A stretch of DNA of 64,000 nucleotides from Paenibacillus xerothermodurans (lineage in GTDB: Bacteria; Bacillota; Bacilli; Paenibacillales; NBRC-103111): NCBI RefSeq assembly GCF_002220865.2, contig NZ_NHRJ02000004.1, forward strand, positions 1-64,000, read 5' to 3'. Below, in pieces: positions 35,562 to 44,505 of the stretch. Under the pieces are notes generated by a model that saw only the letters and a program-made list of their open reading frames with translations, did not search any database and had not been told where the DNA came from. Both the position numbers and the translations under genes were made by a program. Every line of letters starts with the position of its first letter. Position 1 is the stretch's first letter.

Positions 35562-36759
35562 TTAAAGTTTTACGATCACGGTGGCAATGCCTTGACCAAC
35601 GCCGATGCACATCGTGCCTAAGCCGTACCTGCTGTCCGTCCGGTGCATCTCGTGCACAAGAGTCGTCATAATCCTTGCGCCGCTGCACCCGAGCGGATGG
35701 CCTAGTGCTATAGCTCCGCCATTCACGTTTACTTTGTTCATGTCGAAGCCCAATTCCTTGCAGCAAGCGACCGATTGAGAGGCAAACGCTTCATTGATCT
35801 CGATCAAATCCAGCCGGTTGACCGTGAGCCCCGACTTGTTCCACGCCTTACGAACCGCAGGGATGGGACCGACTCCCATATACGCCGGATCCACTCCGGC
35901 AAGGGCCCATGTAACAATTCGGGCCATCGGTTTCAAGCCGAGCCGCTCAGCCGTTTGCCGCTCCATGATCAGGAGCGCGGCAGCACCGTCGTTAATACCG
36001 GAAGAGTTGCCGGCCGTAACACTGCCGTTTTCTTTGAAGACAGGTTTTAATTGGGACAATTTATCCAGTGTGGTGTCTGCTCTGGGATGCTCATCCTTGT
36101 CGAAAGCGACTGTTTCTTTACCCTGCCGTACCTGGACGGGGACGATTTCATTATCGAATTTTCCGTTCTTTATCGCCGATTGTGCCTTCTGCTGGCTGGA
36201 AAATGCAAGCTCATCCTGGTCCTGCCGAGAGACCCCGTAACGCTCCGCTACGTTCTCGGCGGTTTCGCCCAAGCTGATAGGCGGATATCTTTCCGCCATC
36301 GCGGGGTTCACTAACCGCCAGCCGAGCGTTGTGTCATACATCGTTTGATGCCCGCGCTCGCTGCTGTAGTTTGGTTTCATCATTACGTAGGGCGCACGGG
36401 TCATGCTCTCGGTACCGCCGGCAATAAAGATGTCGCCGATGTTCGATAGAACAGCGCCCGCCGCTTGATTTACCGCCTCCAGACCGGAACCGCACAGCCG
36501 ATTCACCGTCACTCCGGGTACGGACATGGGCAGTCCGGCGAGCAGCAGTCCCATTCGGGCGACGTTTCGGTTGTCCTCTCCGGCCTGGTTGGCACAAGCC
36601 GAAAAATACGTCTTCCACAAGCTCCGCATCTATCGGGTTGCGTTTCATAAGTTCCCGAATAACAACGGCGGCCAGGTCGTCCGGACGCACATCCTTCAAT
36701 GCGCCGTTCTGCCGTCCAATCGGCGTACGCAGGGCGTCGACAATGACGGCCTGTCTCAT
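35562..36759 (-). pseudogene. Acetyl-CoA acetyltransferase (thiolase), frameshifted
   Basis: Begins at ATG 36759, MRQAVIVDALRTPIGRQNGA; an extra T near 36600 turns FFG-CANQAGEDNRN into FFGLCQPGRRG. The rest is in the second frame: VNRLCGSGLEAVNQAAGAV (acyl Cys), NEAFASQSVA, NVNGGAIALGHPLGCSGAR (His), GTMCIGVGQGIAT (second Cys, with V for the usual G). About 400 residues when joined. It would cleave 3-ketoacyl-CoA at the end of beta-oxidation. Confidence 0.9.
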
Positions 36760-37512
36760 AGCACCATCTCCTTAGAAGGTTGGTCCACATAATTGTAAAA
36801 ACCTCGTCCGGCCCTCTTGCCTAGCCATCCGGCGTGAACCAGCTTGCGCAAAATGGGCGCCGGCCGATATCGATCTTCGCCCAGATCACGTTGAAGGCCT
36901 GATAGTACAGCGAGCAGTTCATCCAAGCCAATGTCATCCGCCCATTCCAGAGGACCCAACGGGTAATTCGTTCCTTTTCTCATCGCCGTATCGATGTCCT
37001 CCGCAGAGGCCGCCTTCTCCATCCAAGTGAACGCGGCTTCATTGATAATCATAGAAAGAATGCTCGGAAATACGGCACCCGTTTCATCCGCTACCCACTG
37101 TCTCTTTGCTGAGGGAAGCAAACAACCCATCCACCAGCTCCATGTGCGACGAATCCATCTGCAGAGGCGCGGCTAATTCGATAAGTCCGGTCTTGTTTAC
37201 ATCCCCAAACACCTCAAATCCCGTCAATCGCGAACCGTCCCGAAGCCACGAGGCTGCCTCGGTAGCACTGACGCCGAGTATGGAGGAAACGATGACCGTC
37301 TCGCTGCATGCCAGCTGTTCAATGCGCTGCAAGGACATCCTTTTGTCGGCAAGGTCAACATTCTCGGTTTCGATAACGATATCTATCCCATCAGACGATG
37401 CAGCAGAAAGCCCTTCGATCAAATGGTACTGCGGCGCTTGACGGAATAACTCCACCATCGTCTCCGCCTGCCTGTTCGTGCCGACAACAGCAATTCGACG
37501 CTTATTGCTCAT
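36756..37512 (-). pseudogene. 3-hydroxyacyl-CoA dehydrogenase-like protein, frameshifted
   Basis: Starts at ATG 37512 (MSNKRRIAVVGTNRQAETMV) with a strong GGAGGGGG site and overlaps the stop of the fragment upstream. The NAD half is unusual: GTNRQAE replaces GxGxxG. At about 37095 one G too many (GTGGGTAGC) ends the frame; the C-terminal domain resumes as WVADETGAVFPSILSMIINE ... GTNYPLGPLEWADDIGLDEL. Joined length about 250 residues, shorter than the 280 of classic enzymes. Overlaps the thiolase start by four bases. Confidence 0.8.
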
Positions 37513-37705
37513 AATCGTAATAACCCCCTCCGGACTTTCTTCCCAATCGCCCGGACTGCAGCATCCGCTGTTGAAAATAATGGGGGCGAAATCTAGGGTC
37601 GCCGAAAAATCCGTCATGCAGAGACTCCGTCGTGGCGAAATTCACATCAATGCCGATAAAATCCTGAAAAATCAGCTCACCCCATCGGCCGTACTTTTCA
37701 CTTCC
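37502..37705 (-). pseudogene. 3-hydroxyacyl-CoA dehydrogenase, C-terminal fragment
   Basis: Only the C-terminal domain end remains: QDFIGIDVNFATTESLHDGF then FGDPRFRPHYFQQRMLQSGR and LGRKSGGGYYDYEQ. The N-terminal NAD domain is gone; the fragment begins close to the 22-bp repeat at 37711, marking the truncation point. It was followed by a second hydroxyacyl-CoA dehydrogenase gene, four bases overlapping. Confidence 0.8.
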
Positions 37706-37710
37706 TTTCA

Positions 37711-37732
37711 ATCTAACGCTTCGGACCAGCGA
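37711..37732. repeat. Imperfect direct repeat, right copy
   Basis: Partner of 32217-32238 (20 of 22 identical). It lies exactly at the truncated end of the hydroxyacyl-CoA dehydrogenase fragment. Confidence 0.6.
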
Positions 37733-37738
37733 ACTCAA

Positions 37739-38094
37739 TCCTCCAATTACAAAAAGCCCTGGGGTTACCCATGGCCGTCTCCTTTGGTGATTACACTTTT
37801 ACAACCCAACATATTGACGACGATGACATTTTATTGCGGACACGAAGAAAATAGGACTAAACTAAAGTAATCGGAGAACAACGTCTATCTACTGTTAGCG
37901 GCAGCCATGCTCTTGAGATTTCGTACTTGGTGTAGAATTATTTGCTCTGTTTCGCATTCAGTGGCCCGCCTGTCTCGTATTTTGTTCTTGCACTTCCTTA
38001 GGTTCTTGGCGTTCCTTCGCGAGCTCTTCGTTCCAAATTAAAAAGGGAAACCCTACGGCTCCCCCAAACTCATACTTTCTATTATGTAAAAAAA
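37739..38094. other. Gene-less spacer
   Basis: No ribosome site plus frame is seen on either strand. It joins the broken beta-oxidation block to the nrdJ terminator. Confidence 0.5.
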
Positions 38095-38112
38095 GCGAGG
38101 GTTTCCCCTCGC
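38095..38112 (-). terminator. nrdJ terminator
   Basis: GCGAGGGGAAACCCTCGC followed on the minus strand by TTTTTTTACAT, five bases past the nrdJ stop. Confidence 0.9.
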
Positions 38113-38117
38113 CTCTG

Positions 38118-40754
38118 TTAACTACACTTGCTGTAACCGCAGTTGCTGCAGCTTTTGCAGCCTTCGGTGTTGATAAGAGATGCTGAACCGCAGGATGGAC
38201 ATAGATCCAGCGAGTTGGCGGAATTGCGCGCCACCGCATATTGTGCGGCCGGCTCTGCGACCACTTCTTGCGTTGCGGTAACGTACGCATCCGCGTCATG
38301 CACGGCTAGATCGCTGTGAATTTCCAGCGCTTTGGCTACTGCGTCCGCGATGGACTCCACGCGGTTCGGGCCGAACCCGATTGCGCCGGAGCCGCCTATG
38401 CCCTTGAGGTGCTTGACCAGCAGCTGCACTTTGTTGCCGTGATCACCGTAACGCAGGAACAGCGAGCATACGCGGCCGAGTGCCTCGGACATGGCGAACA
38501 CATCTGAACCCGCCTTGCCGACGTTCAGGAACACTTCGCTCGGCGAACCGTCCATATCATTGATCGTGATATAAGCCATACCGAACGGCGTGTTGAATTT
38601 ATAAGTGGCTCCTCGCAGCACCTGTGGGCGGCGTTTGTATTGCCTGTCAATCACAGCGTTATTCACTTGCGACTCAGAAGAGGTAGCCGTTGCTGGAATG
38701 AAGCGCTCCTGATCAGCCGGCTCTTCACCTGCTTTTGCTGCAGTGGCCGTGCCATTCTCGGTTTTCGCCACAGTATCCTCGCCGCGCTCTACTTTAGCGG
38801 CAGCCGATGCAGTTGTATCTTCCTTCTTATCCGTGGAAAGCACTTGTACGTCGCGGCTGCCGTCCCGGTAGATAGTCACGCCTTTACATCCGAGATCGAA
38901 TGCCAGCTCGTACAGTCGCTTCGTTTCTTCCACAGTGAAATCCTCAGGGCAGTTGGCCGTTTTGGAAATCGAACTGTCCACCCACTTTTGGATAGCGGCC
39001 TGCACACGAATATGGTCCTCTGCCGATAACTCCATTGCGGTCACGAAGTAATCCGGCAAGTCCTGGCCAGCGTGTGCATCCTTCCATTCCTGCGCAATTG
39101 GCACGTACTGCTTGTCGAAGCCCAATCGGCTCTGGCGGTAGTACTCAAATGCGAAATACGGTTCGATGCCCGTAGACGTTCCGACCATGGTGCCTGTGCT
39201 GCCGGTAGGAGCCTGCGTGATCACTGTCACATTGCGCATGCCCTTCTTCTGGATCGCTGCTCCGACTTCCGGGTATACGCTGGTCATGTTTTTCATAAAA
39301 CCGCTTTGCAGATACTTCTCTGCATCAAATTTGTTAAAGCTGCCCTTCTCCTCGGCGATATCCGCAGACGCCAGGTACGCTTCCTTAGCAATAAAACCGT
39401 AGATTTGATCCAGGAACAAAAGGGATTCCGGGCTGCCGTAGCGGATATTCAGCTTGATCATCAGCTCGGCGAGACCCATCGTACCCAGACCGACTCGACG
39501 TTCATTTTGCTGATTAATCCGGTTTTCTTCAAAATGATAAGGTGTTTTGTCAATCACGTTATCAAGGAAACGGGTGGAATACCGCACCACTTTGCCTAGC
39601 TCGTCCCAATCCACGTCATGCTTGTCCTCATCATAGAATCTAGACAGATTTACCGCGGACAGATTGCATACGCCCCATGCAGGCAGCCCCTGCTCGCCAC
39701 AAGGATTAGTGCAAATAATCGGATTAAAATACCAGCTGTTCGACATTTGGTTGTAGTATTCCATGAACACCACGCCCGGCTCCGCCGATTTCCAAGCGGA
39801 TTCGATGATGGTATGCCACATGTCGCGTGCTTTTATCGTGCGGTATGTTTTCACCGGCTTGCCGAGCTGTTTCCATTTATCCAGATCGCCGTCCCAGATG
39901 TCATCATAGTCCGGATCCGTTGTGTCAGGGTACACGAGTTCCCAGTCCAGGTCCTCTTTCACAGCCTTCATGAAGCCGTTGCTTACACATACCGACAAGT
40001 TCGCGTTCGTGATCTGACCCATGGTTTGTTTGACCGTGATAAAATCAACTACATCCGGATGCCAGTCGTTCATCATCAGCATCAACGCGCCGCGGCGGCT
40101 GCCGCCCTGCTCGATCAAGCCTGTCGTATAGCTGAACAATCCACCCCAGGACACCGCACCGCTGGAGGCACCGTTCACTCCTTTGACCACAGCCCTGCGA
40201 GGACGCAAAGAAGACAAATTGATCCCCACGCCGCCTCCCCTTGCCATGATTTCCGTCATTTCTGACAAGGTACTCATGATGCCGCCGCGGCTATCCTTAG
40301 GAGATGGGATGACATAGCAGTTGAACAGCGTCAACTCATCACTCGCGTCGGCACCGGCAGCTATGCGGCCTCCTGGAACCAGCTTCCAATCATCCAGTAT
40401 ATAGCGGAATTTTTTCGTCCATTCTTCTCGCTTCTCAGGCGAAGCCTCCACGGAAGCCATTGCACCGGCCAGACGGTCCCACAGCTGCTGCGGCGTGTTT
40501 TCAACGGCCAATGTGAGCTTTTCCACGGACGATTCGACCACTTCTCCGCTTCTAAGCCGCACTTTCACCTGCTGCCCGCTGCGGCTGATCACTTCCCCAA
40601 CCTCCTTGGCTGGAAACTTTGGATCGTCTTTGGTCAACAGCAGAACCGTATCGCCCACTTTCGCATCTGAGGAATCCGCGTTTTTCATAGCGTAACGGTC
40701 AAGAAATATTTTCTCGCTTAATCCGGTTAATTTAACGTCTTCGGTAGTTTTCAA
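38118..40754 (-). CDS. nrdJ: Adenosylcobalamin-dependent (class II) ribonucleoside-diphosphate reductase
   Basis: 878 residues from TTG 40754, chosen for the perfect AGGAGG at 40766-40771. Residues about 140-640 form the ten-stranded barrel: TLFNCYVIPSPKDSRGG (first redox Cys), NPCGEQGLPAWGVCNLSAVN (radical-site Cys and Glu) and PTGSTGTMVGTSTGIEPYFA. After a low-complexity Ala/Glu/Lys linker (about 660-710) there is a second domain and a C-terminal zinc-ribbon-like tail LCPSCGSASLINTEGCKSCS ending NCGYSKCS, whose last Cys pair shuttles electrons. It makes deoxyribonucleotides without oxygen. Tandem NrdR boxes precede it. Intact over 2.6 kb. Confidence 0.96.
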   Translation of the reverse strand: MKTTEDVKLTGLSEKIFLDRYAMKNADSSDAKVGDTVLLLTKDDPKFPAKEVGEVISRSGQQVKVRLRSGEVVESSVEKLTLAVENTPQQLWDRLAGAMASVEASPEKREEWTKKFRYILDDWKLVPGGRIAAGADASDELTLFNCYVIPSPKDSRGGIMSTLSEMTEIMARGGGVGINLSSLRPRRAVVKGVNGASSGAVSWGGLFSYTTGLIEQGGSRRGALMLMMNDWHPDVVDFITVKQTMGQITNANLSVCVSNGFMKAVKEDLDWELVYPDTTDPDYDDIWDGDLDKWKQLGKPVKTYRTIKARDMWHTIIESAWKSAEPGVVFMEYYNQMSNSWYFNPIICTNPCGEQGLPAWGVCNLSAVNLSRFYDEDKHDVDWDELGKVVRYSTRFLDNVIDKTPYHFEENRINQQNERRVGLGTMGLAELMIKLNIRYGSPESLLFLDQIYGFIAKEAYLASADIAEEKGSFNKFDAEKYLQSGFMKNMTSVYPEVGAAIQKKGMRNVTVITQAPTGSTGTMVGTSTGIEPYFAFEYYRQSRLGFDKQYVPIAQEWKDAHAGQDLPDYFVTAMELSAEDHIRVQAAIQKWVDSSISKTANCPEDFTVEETKRLYELAFDLGCKGVTIYRDGSRDVQVLSTDKKEDTTASAAAKVERGEDTVAKTENGTATAAKAGEEPADQERFIPATATSSESQVNNAVIDRQYKRRPQVLRGATYKFNTPFGMAYITINDMDGSPSEVFLNVGKAGSDVFAMSEALGRVCSLFLRYGDHGNKVQLLVKHLKGIGGSGAIGFGPNRVESIADAVAKALEIHSDLAVHDADAYVTATQEVVAEPAAQYAVARNSANSLDLCPSCGSASLINTEGCKSCSNCGYSKCS

Positions 40755-40788
40755 AGCAACAGACCTCCTGTACTTAGCTCGACTAGAT

Positions 40789-40836
40789 TACAACATCTGG
40801 TATGTATATACTATTATACAACACAACATATAGTGT
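40789..40836 (-). promoter_or_regulatory. Tandem NrdR boxes and nrdJ promoter
   Basis: ACACAACATATAGTGT at 40821-40836 matches the NrdR box closely; TACAACATCTGGTATG at 40789-40804 is a weaker copy 32 bases away, i.e. three helix turns, the usual spacing. Between them the minus strand carries TATAAT (40813-40818), a strong -10. NrdR with (d)ATP would thus repress nrdJ. Confidence 0.75.
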
Positions 40837-41176
40837 ATCTATTGGGTAGATACCGGAATTCCCCAATCAGGACCAGCCACCCCGATTATTACTTTGATTT
40901 GCTCCCGGTATCTCAGTTTTTTGGGCTTACGGAAATTTAACGTTCGAGCGGCGCGACATTTATTATTTACCCAGGCGTACCGCTTTGCATCATACTTTCC
41001 ATTCCGCTTTACATCCCCCAGGCAGCTTGATAACCTTGAATGTGGCACGGGAAAAGAAGACACCTCTCCGCATTATGTATTCAGCTTAATTTACCCTTAA
41101 TAGTATCATACCACATTTGCGGCGATACAAACATATGTTCCCAAATATTTCAAATGAACAGAGGAGGTATTTGCAC

Positions 41177-41659
41177 TTGCGATTGTTCTTTTACAGTGGA
41201 CGAAGAGTACTGTATTTAGCCGCAGCATCGGCCTCGATCGTGTCAGGCCTCGCTTCAAGATATTTTTCCGCGTTCCTGCCTAAATTTATTGCAGTGTACG
41301 CAGGTGATGCCATCTGGGCGAGCATGATTTACTTCGGCTTCCGGGCCATATCGATTCGCACACCACTGCATACGGCAGCGCTGGCCAGTTTTCTGTTCAG
41401 CGTCATGATCGAATTCAGCCAGCTGTATCAGGCCGGCTGGATCAATGAGCTTCGTGCCACCTTGCTCGGAGCGCTCGTGTTGGGCAAGGGCTTTGTAACC
41501 CAAGATTTAGCGCGGTATTCGTTCGGAATCGCTGCGGCATATTTGTTGGATGTATTTCTTCTCAGCTGCTACAGCAAAAGGAACGCGACGAGTATCCCTT
41601 CTGGCCGGCAAGCCACGCCCGATCCCTGCCGACACGACCCGGCCTCCATGAATAAGTGA
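41177..41659 (+). CDS. DUF2809-family membrane protein
   Basis: About 160 residues from TTG 41177, nine bases after GAGGAGG. Four to five hydrophobic segments; SRYFSAFLPKFIAVYAGDAIWA and FLFSVMIEFSQLYQAGWINE are the DUF2809 core, with the end rich in Pro/Ser/Arg. Function of the family is unknown. It converges on lipM with a shared hairpin. Confidence 0.85.
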   Translation: MRLFFYSGRRVLYLAAASASIVSGLASRYFSAFLPKFIAVYAGDAIWASMIYFGFRAISIRTPLHTAALASFLFSVMIEFSQLYQAGWINELRATLLGALVLGKGFVTQDLARYSFGIAAAYLLDVFLLSCYSKRNATSIPSGRQATPDPCRHDPASMNK

Positions 41660-41686
41660 AACCTTCGGACGTTAACGCCGAAGGTT
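41660..41686. terminator. Shared hairpin between DUF2809 gene and lipM
   Basis: AACCTTCGG and CCGAAGGTT form a 9-bp stem with a 9-base loop; it includes the last codons of lipM. Poor T run on either side, so an imperfect bidirectional terminator. Confidence 0.5.
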
Positions 41687-42517
41687 CCATGTGTGGTTCG
41701 CGTATTTCTCTGCCACCAGCTGGTCTGCCAAGCACTGCTCATACTCCGTCAGCCGGCCTGCCTCCAAAATCACATCCAACCCCTCAGCCATGCCTGCGCG
41801 GAAAGCAGCTTCAACCTCCGGCAACGATACAGCACGTTTGCCCAAATCACGGCACAAATCATTGATGGCAACCGCTTTGCGCACGAACTGCTGCTTCAGC
41901 CGGTCCCGCAATCTCTCATTAGACAACTTCAGCACACGAAACAGCTGCTCCACGTCCATGTCCAGCAAAATAGAACCGTGCTGCAGCACTACCTGTTTTT
42001 GCCGCGTCTGTGCGCTGCCTGCGATTTTACGTCCTTCCACCACCAATTCGTACCAGGATGGCGAATCGAAGCAGGCTGCCGAGCCCAACGACGCGTATTT
42101 TGTTTTATCCTCTTCGCTGGCCAACTGCACCATCTGTGCGTCGAGTCCCAACCGGCGAAAGCCGAACAGCAACCCTTCGCTGAGCACACGATACGCCTCC
42201 GTCACACCGCGCGGGATCCCGGGATAGCTTTCCGAAACGATGATGCTGTACGTCAGTTCCTTGTCGTGCAGCACAGCCCGTCCACCGGTCGGCCGCCGCA
42301 CGAAGCCCAGCCCTTCCTCTCGCAGCTGATCAAAGTCTATTTCCTCCGCAGCCCGCTGAAAGTATCCGATCGACAGTGTCGCCGGACTCCAGCCGTAAAA
42401 TCGCACGGTCGGCGGAACCTTCCCCTCGCTATGCGCTGTCAAAATCGCCTCATCCACCGCCATATTATAAGCCGGGTCCTGCGCTCCCGACGAGATAAAC
42501 CGCCATATTGGCTTCAT
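41672..42517 (-). CDS. lipM: Octanoyl-[GcvH]/lipoate-protein ligase family protein, LipM-like
   Basis: 281 residues from ATG 42517; GTG 42526 is an alternative start. Landmarks: NMAVDEAIL, RRPTGGRAVLHDKELTYSI (lipoyl-AMP/octanoyl loop), and ACFDSPSWYELVVEGRKIAG, whose Cys matches the acyl-enzyme Cys of LipM and whose Lys is the conserved family lysine. LipM moves octanoyl groups from ACP to GcvH, the first step of lipoate synthesis in Bacilli. Its place near yqhG and yqzE echoes the B. subtilis yqh region. Confidence 0.88.
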   Translation of the reverse strand: MKPIWRFISSGAQDPAYNMAVDEAILTAHSEGKVPPTVRFYGWSPATLSIGYFQRAAEEIDFDQLREEGLGFVRRPTGGRAVLHDKELTYSIIVSESYPGIPRGVTEAYRVLSEGLLFGFRRLGLDAQMVQLASEEDKTKYASLGSAACFDSPSWYELVVEGRKIAGSAQTRQKQVVLQHGSILLDMDVEQLFRVLKLSNERLRDRLKQQFVRKAVAINDLCRDLGKRAVSLPEVEAAFRAGMAEGLDVILEAGRLTEYEQCLADQLVAEKYANHTWNLRR

Positions 42518-42615
42518 ACTGCTCACGTCCTTCTTTCTGTGTCATCTCATGACTCTTAATATCATAAAGCATTCCATGCAGTTATGAAAGAGTACCCTTT
42601 CGTACATACTAAAAA

Positions 42616-42644
42616 TTGACGTTTTATAAGATGGTCCCTATGTC
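42616..42644 (+). promoter_or_regulatory. Promoter of the helicase-yqhG operon
   Basis: -35 TTGACG at 42616-42621 and -10 TATGTC at 42639-42644 with 17-bp spacing, 68 bases before the start codon. Confidence 0.6.
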
Positions 42645-42711
42645 ATGATTCGCTTGATCCACGTGTGCCAGCCTGACCTCACTCGCGGAGGTGCCAAAGG
42701 AGCGTCAAACC

Positions 42712-44505
42712 ATGCAAACAACCGAGCGCAATCAACGTGTCCGCCCTTTGAACGAGCACGTGCAGCTCCATTTTGACCGCGAATGGTTCGAACAATTGCA
42801 TGAAAGAGCACAGCGCAATGGTCCCTGGGACGACTGGACGCTGTACCAGCTGGCCTATGAAGCGGAACAGGCCAAATTGATCGCCAGCTTTGACGAGCTG
42901 CTCTGCCTGGTGCATATACCTCAGTTGACGCCAATGCCCCATCAGATTGAAACTGCGAAAAAGGTGCTTACCGAGATGCGCGGCAGAGCGATCCTCGCCG
43001 ATGAAGTAGGCCTTGGCAAAACAATTGAGGCAGGCCTTATTTTAAAAGAATATATTATCCGGGGACTCGTCAAAAGAGTGCTTATACTGGTGCCGGCTTC
43101 GCTTGTACTGCAGTGGGTGAGGGAGCTGAACCAGAAATTCGGTATTTACGCCGTGGCGCAGCGAAAGGCATACATGTGGGCGTCTAACGACGTCGTTGTC
43201 GCCTCGATGGATACGGCCAAGCGCAATCCACACCGCGATATCGTGTTAGGTCTTGACTATGACATGGTGATCATCGACGAGGCCCACAAGCTGAAGAACA
43301 AAAAAACAAGCAATTACCAGTTCGTTACCGAGCTGCGAAAAAAATATTGCCTACTGCTCACCGCCACACCGGTGCAGAACGATTTGAAAGAATTGTACAA
43401 TCTGATCACGCTGCTAAAACCCGGCCATCTCGGAGGCCAGGAGAACTTCCAGTCAAATTTCGTCGTAGACAAGCGTATACCGAAAAACGAAGAACAGCTG
43501 CAGCAGGAGCTCTCTAAGGTCATGATCCGCAACAGGCGCGGCGAAGGCGGCGTCACGTTCACCAAACGTATCGTGCGCAACATCTCGCTTAAGCTTTCTC
43601 CCGAAGAGCAGGCATTGTACGACGGCGTCACACAATTCGTCAAGGGGCGGTTCGAAGAATCGGGCGGAGACATCAGCAGCGCGCTGGCTCTGGTCACCCT
43701 GCAGCGTGAGGTGTGCAGCAGCCGGGACGCGGTGTTCATTACGCTGGTCAACTTATTCAAAAAAACCCCGGAAGATTCACCGGTACGCGCCCGCATCTGG
43801 GAATTGGTCGAATTGATTCGCGCAATTAAGTCGAACACGAAGGCCGAAAAAGTGATTGAGCTCATCCGGCAGATTAATGACAAAGTTATTATTTTTACCG
43901 AGTACCGGGCGTCACAAGAATATTTGATGCAATATTTAAAGGATAACAAAATTACTGCAGTACCTTATCGGGGCGGTATGAACCGGGGCAAAAAGGATTG
44001 GATGATGGATCTGTTCCGCAATCGCGCGCAAGTGCTCGTAGCTACGGAAGCCGGCGGCGAGGGGATCAACCTGCAATTTTGCCATCATATGATTAACTTC
44101 GACCTGCCTTGGAATCCTATGCGTGTGGAGCAGAGGATCGGGCGTGTGCACAGGCTGGGGCAGACCGACGACGTGAAAATATACAATCTGTCCACGCAAG
44201 GCACGATCGAAGAGTACATCCTGTCCCTGTTACATGAAAAAATAAACATGTTTGAGCTTGTCATCGGCGAGCTGGACACTATCTTGGAACGGTTCGAGAA
44301 AACAAATTCATTGGAAAAACATTTGGCGAAGATGCTGCTTTCTTCACGAAGTGAGGAAGAAATCCGCCAGCAGATGGATGACCTTGGCCGATCGTTTTCC
44401 ACCATTCTCAGCGAGGTGGGAAAGGGTGCCGAGGACAAGGCTCACCTCACCCAGCTGCTGGACTCAGTGGAACAGAATGGCGGCGACATGGAGGGGTCTC
44501 CGTGA
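42712..44505 (+). CDS. yqhH: SNF2-family DEAD/DEAH-box helicase (YqhH-like)
   Basis: 597 residues from ATG 42712 (AAGGAGCGTCAAACC). SNF2 motifs: LADEVGLGKTIEAGLIL (Walker A), VIIDEAHKLKN (DEAH), LLTATPVQNDLKELYNL, and in the second lobe VLVATEAGGEGINLQF and EQRIGRVHRLGQ. Swi2/Snf2 ATPases translocate on double-stranded DNA; in bacteria such proteins act with RNA polymerase or in repair. The next gene overlaps by four bases, forming a helicase-YqhG operon as in B. subtilis. Confidence 0.93.
   Translation: MQTTERNQRVRPLNEHVQLHFDREWFEQLHERAQRNGPWDDWTLYQLAYEAEQAKLIASFDELLCLVHIPQLTPMPHQIETAKKVLTEMRGRAILADEVGLGKTIEAGLILKEYIIRGLVKRVLILVPASLVLQWVRELNQKFGIYAVAQRKAYMWASNDVVVASMDTAKRNPHRDIVLGLDYDMVIIDEAHKLKNKKTSNYQFVTELRKKYCLLLTATPVQNDLKELYNLITLLKPGHLGGQENFQSNFVVDKRIPKNEEQLQQELSKVMIRNRRGEGGVTFTKRIVRNISLKLSPEEQALYDGVTQFVKGRFEESGGDISSALALVTLQREVCSSRDAVFITLVNLFKKTPEDSPVRARIWELVELIRAIKSNTKAEKVIELIRQINDKVIIFTEYRASQEYLMQYLKDNKITAVPYRGGMNRGKKDWMMDLFRNRAQVLVATEAGGEGINLQFCHHMINFDLPWNPMRVEQRIGRVHRLGQTDDVKIYNLSTQGTIEEYILSLLHEKINMFELVIGELDTILERFEKTNSLEKHLAKMLLSSRSEEEIRQQMDDLGRSFSTILSEVGKGAEDKAHLTQLLDSVEQNGGDMEGSP

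Noticed and set aside
40755-41176. Cobalamin riboswitch upstream of nrdJ
   Set aside because: The space contains NrdR boxes and a promoter close to the gene; no B12-box-like sequence was seen. A covariance search would settle it.
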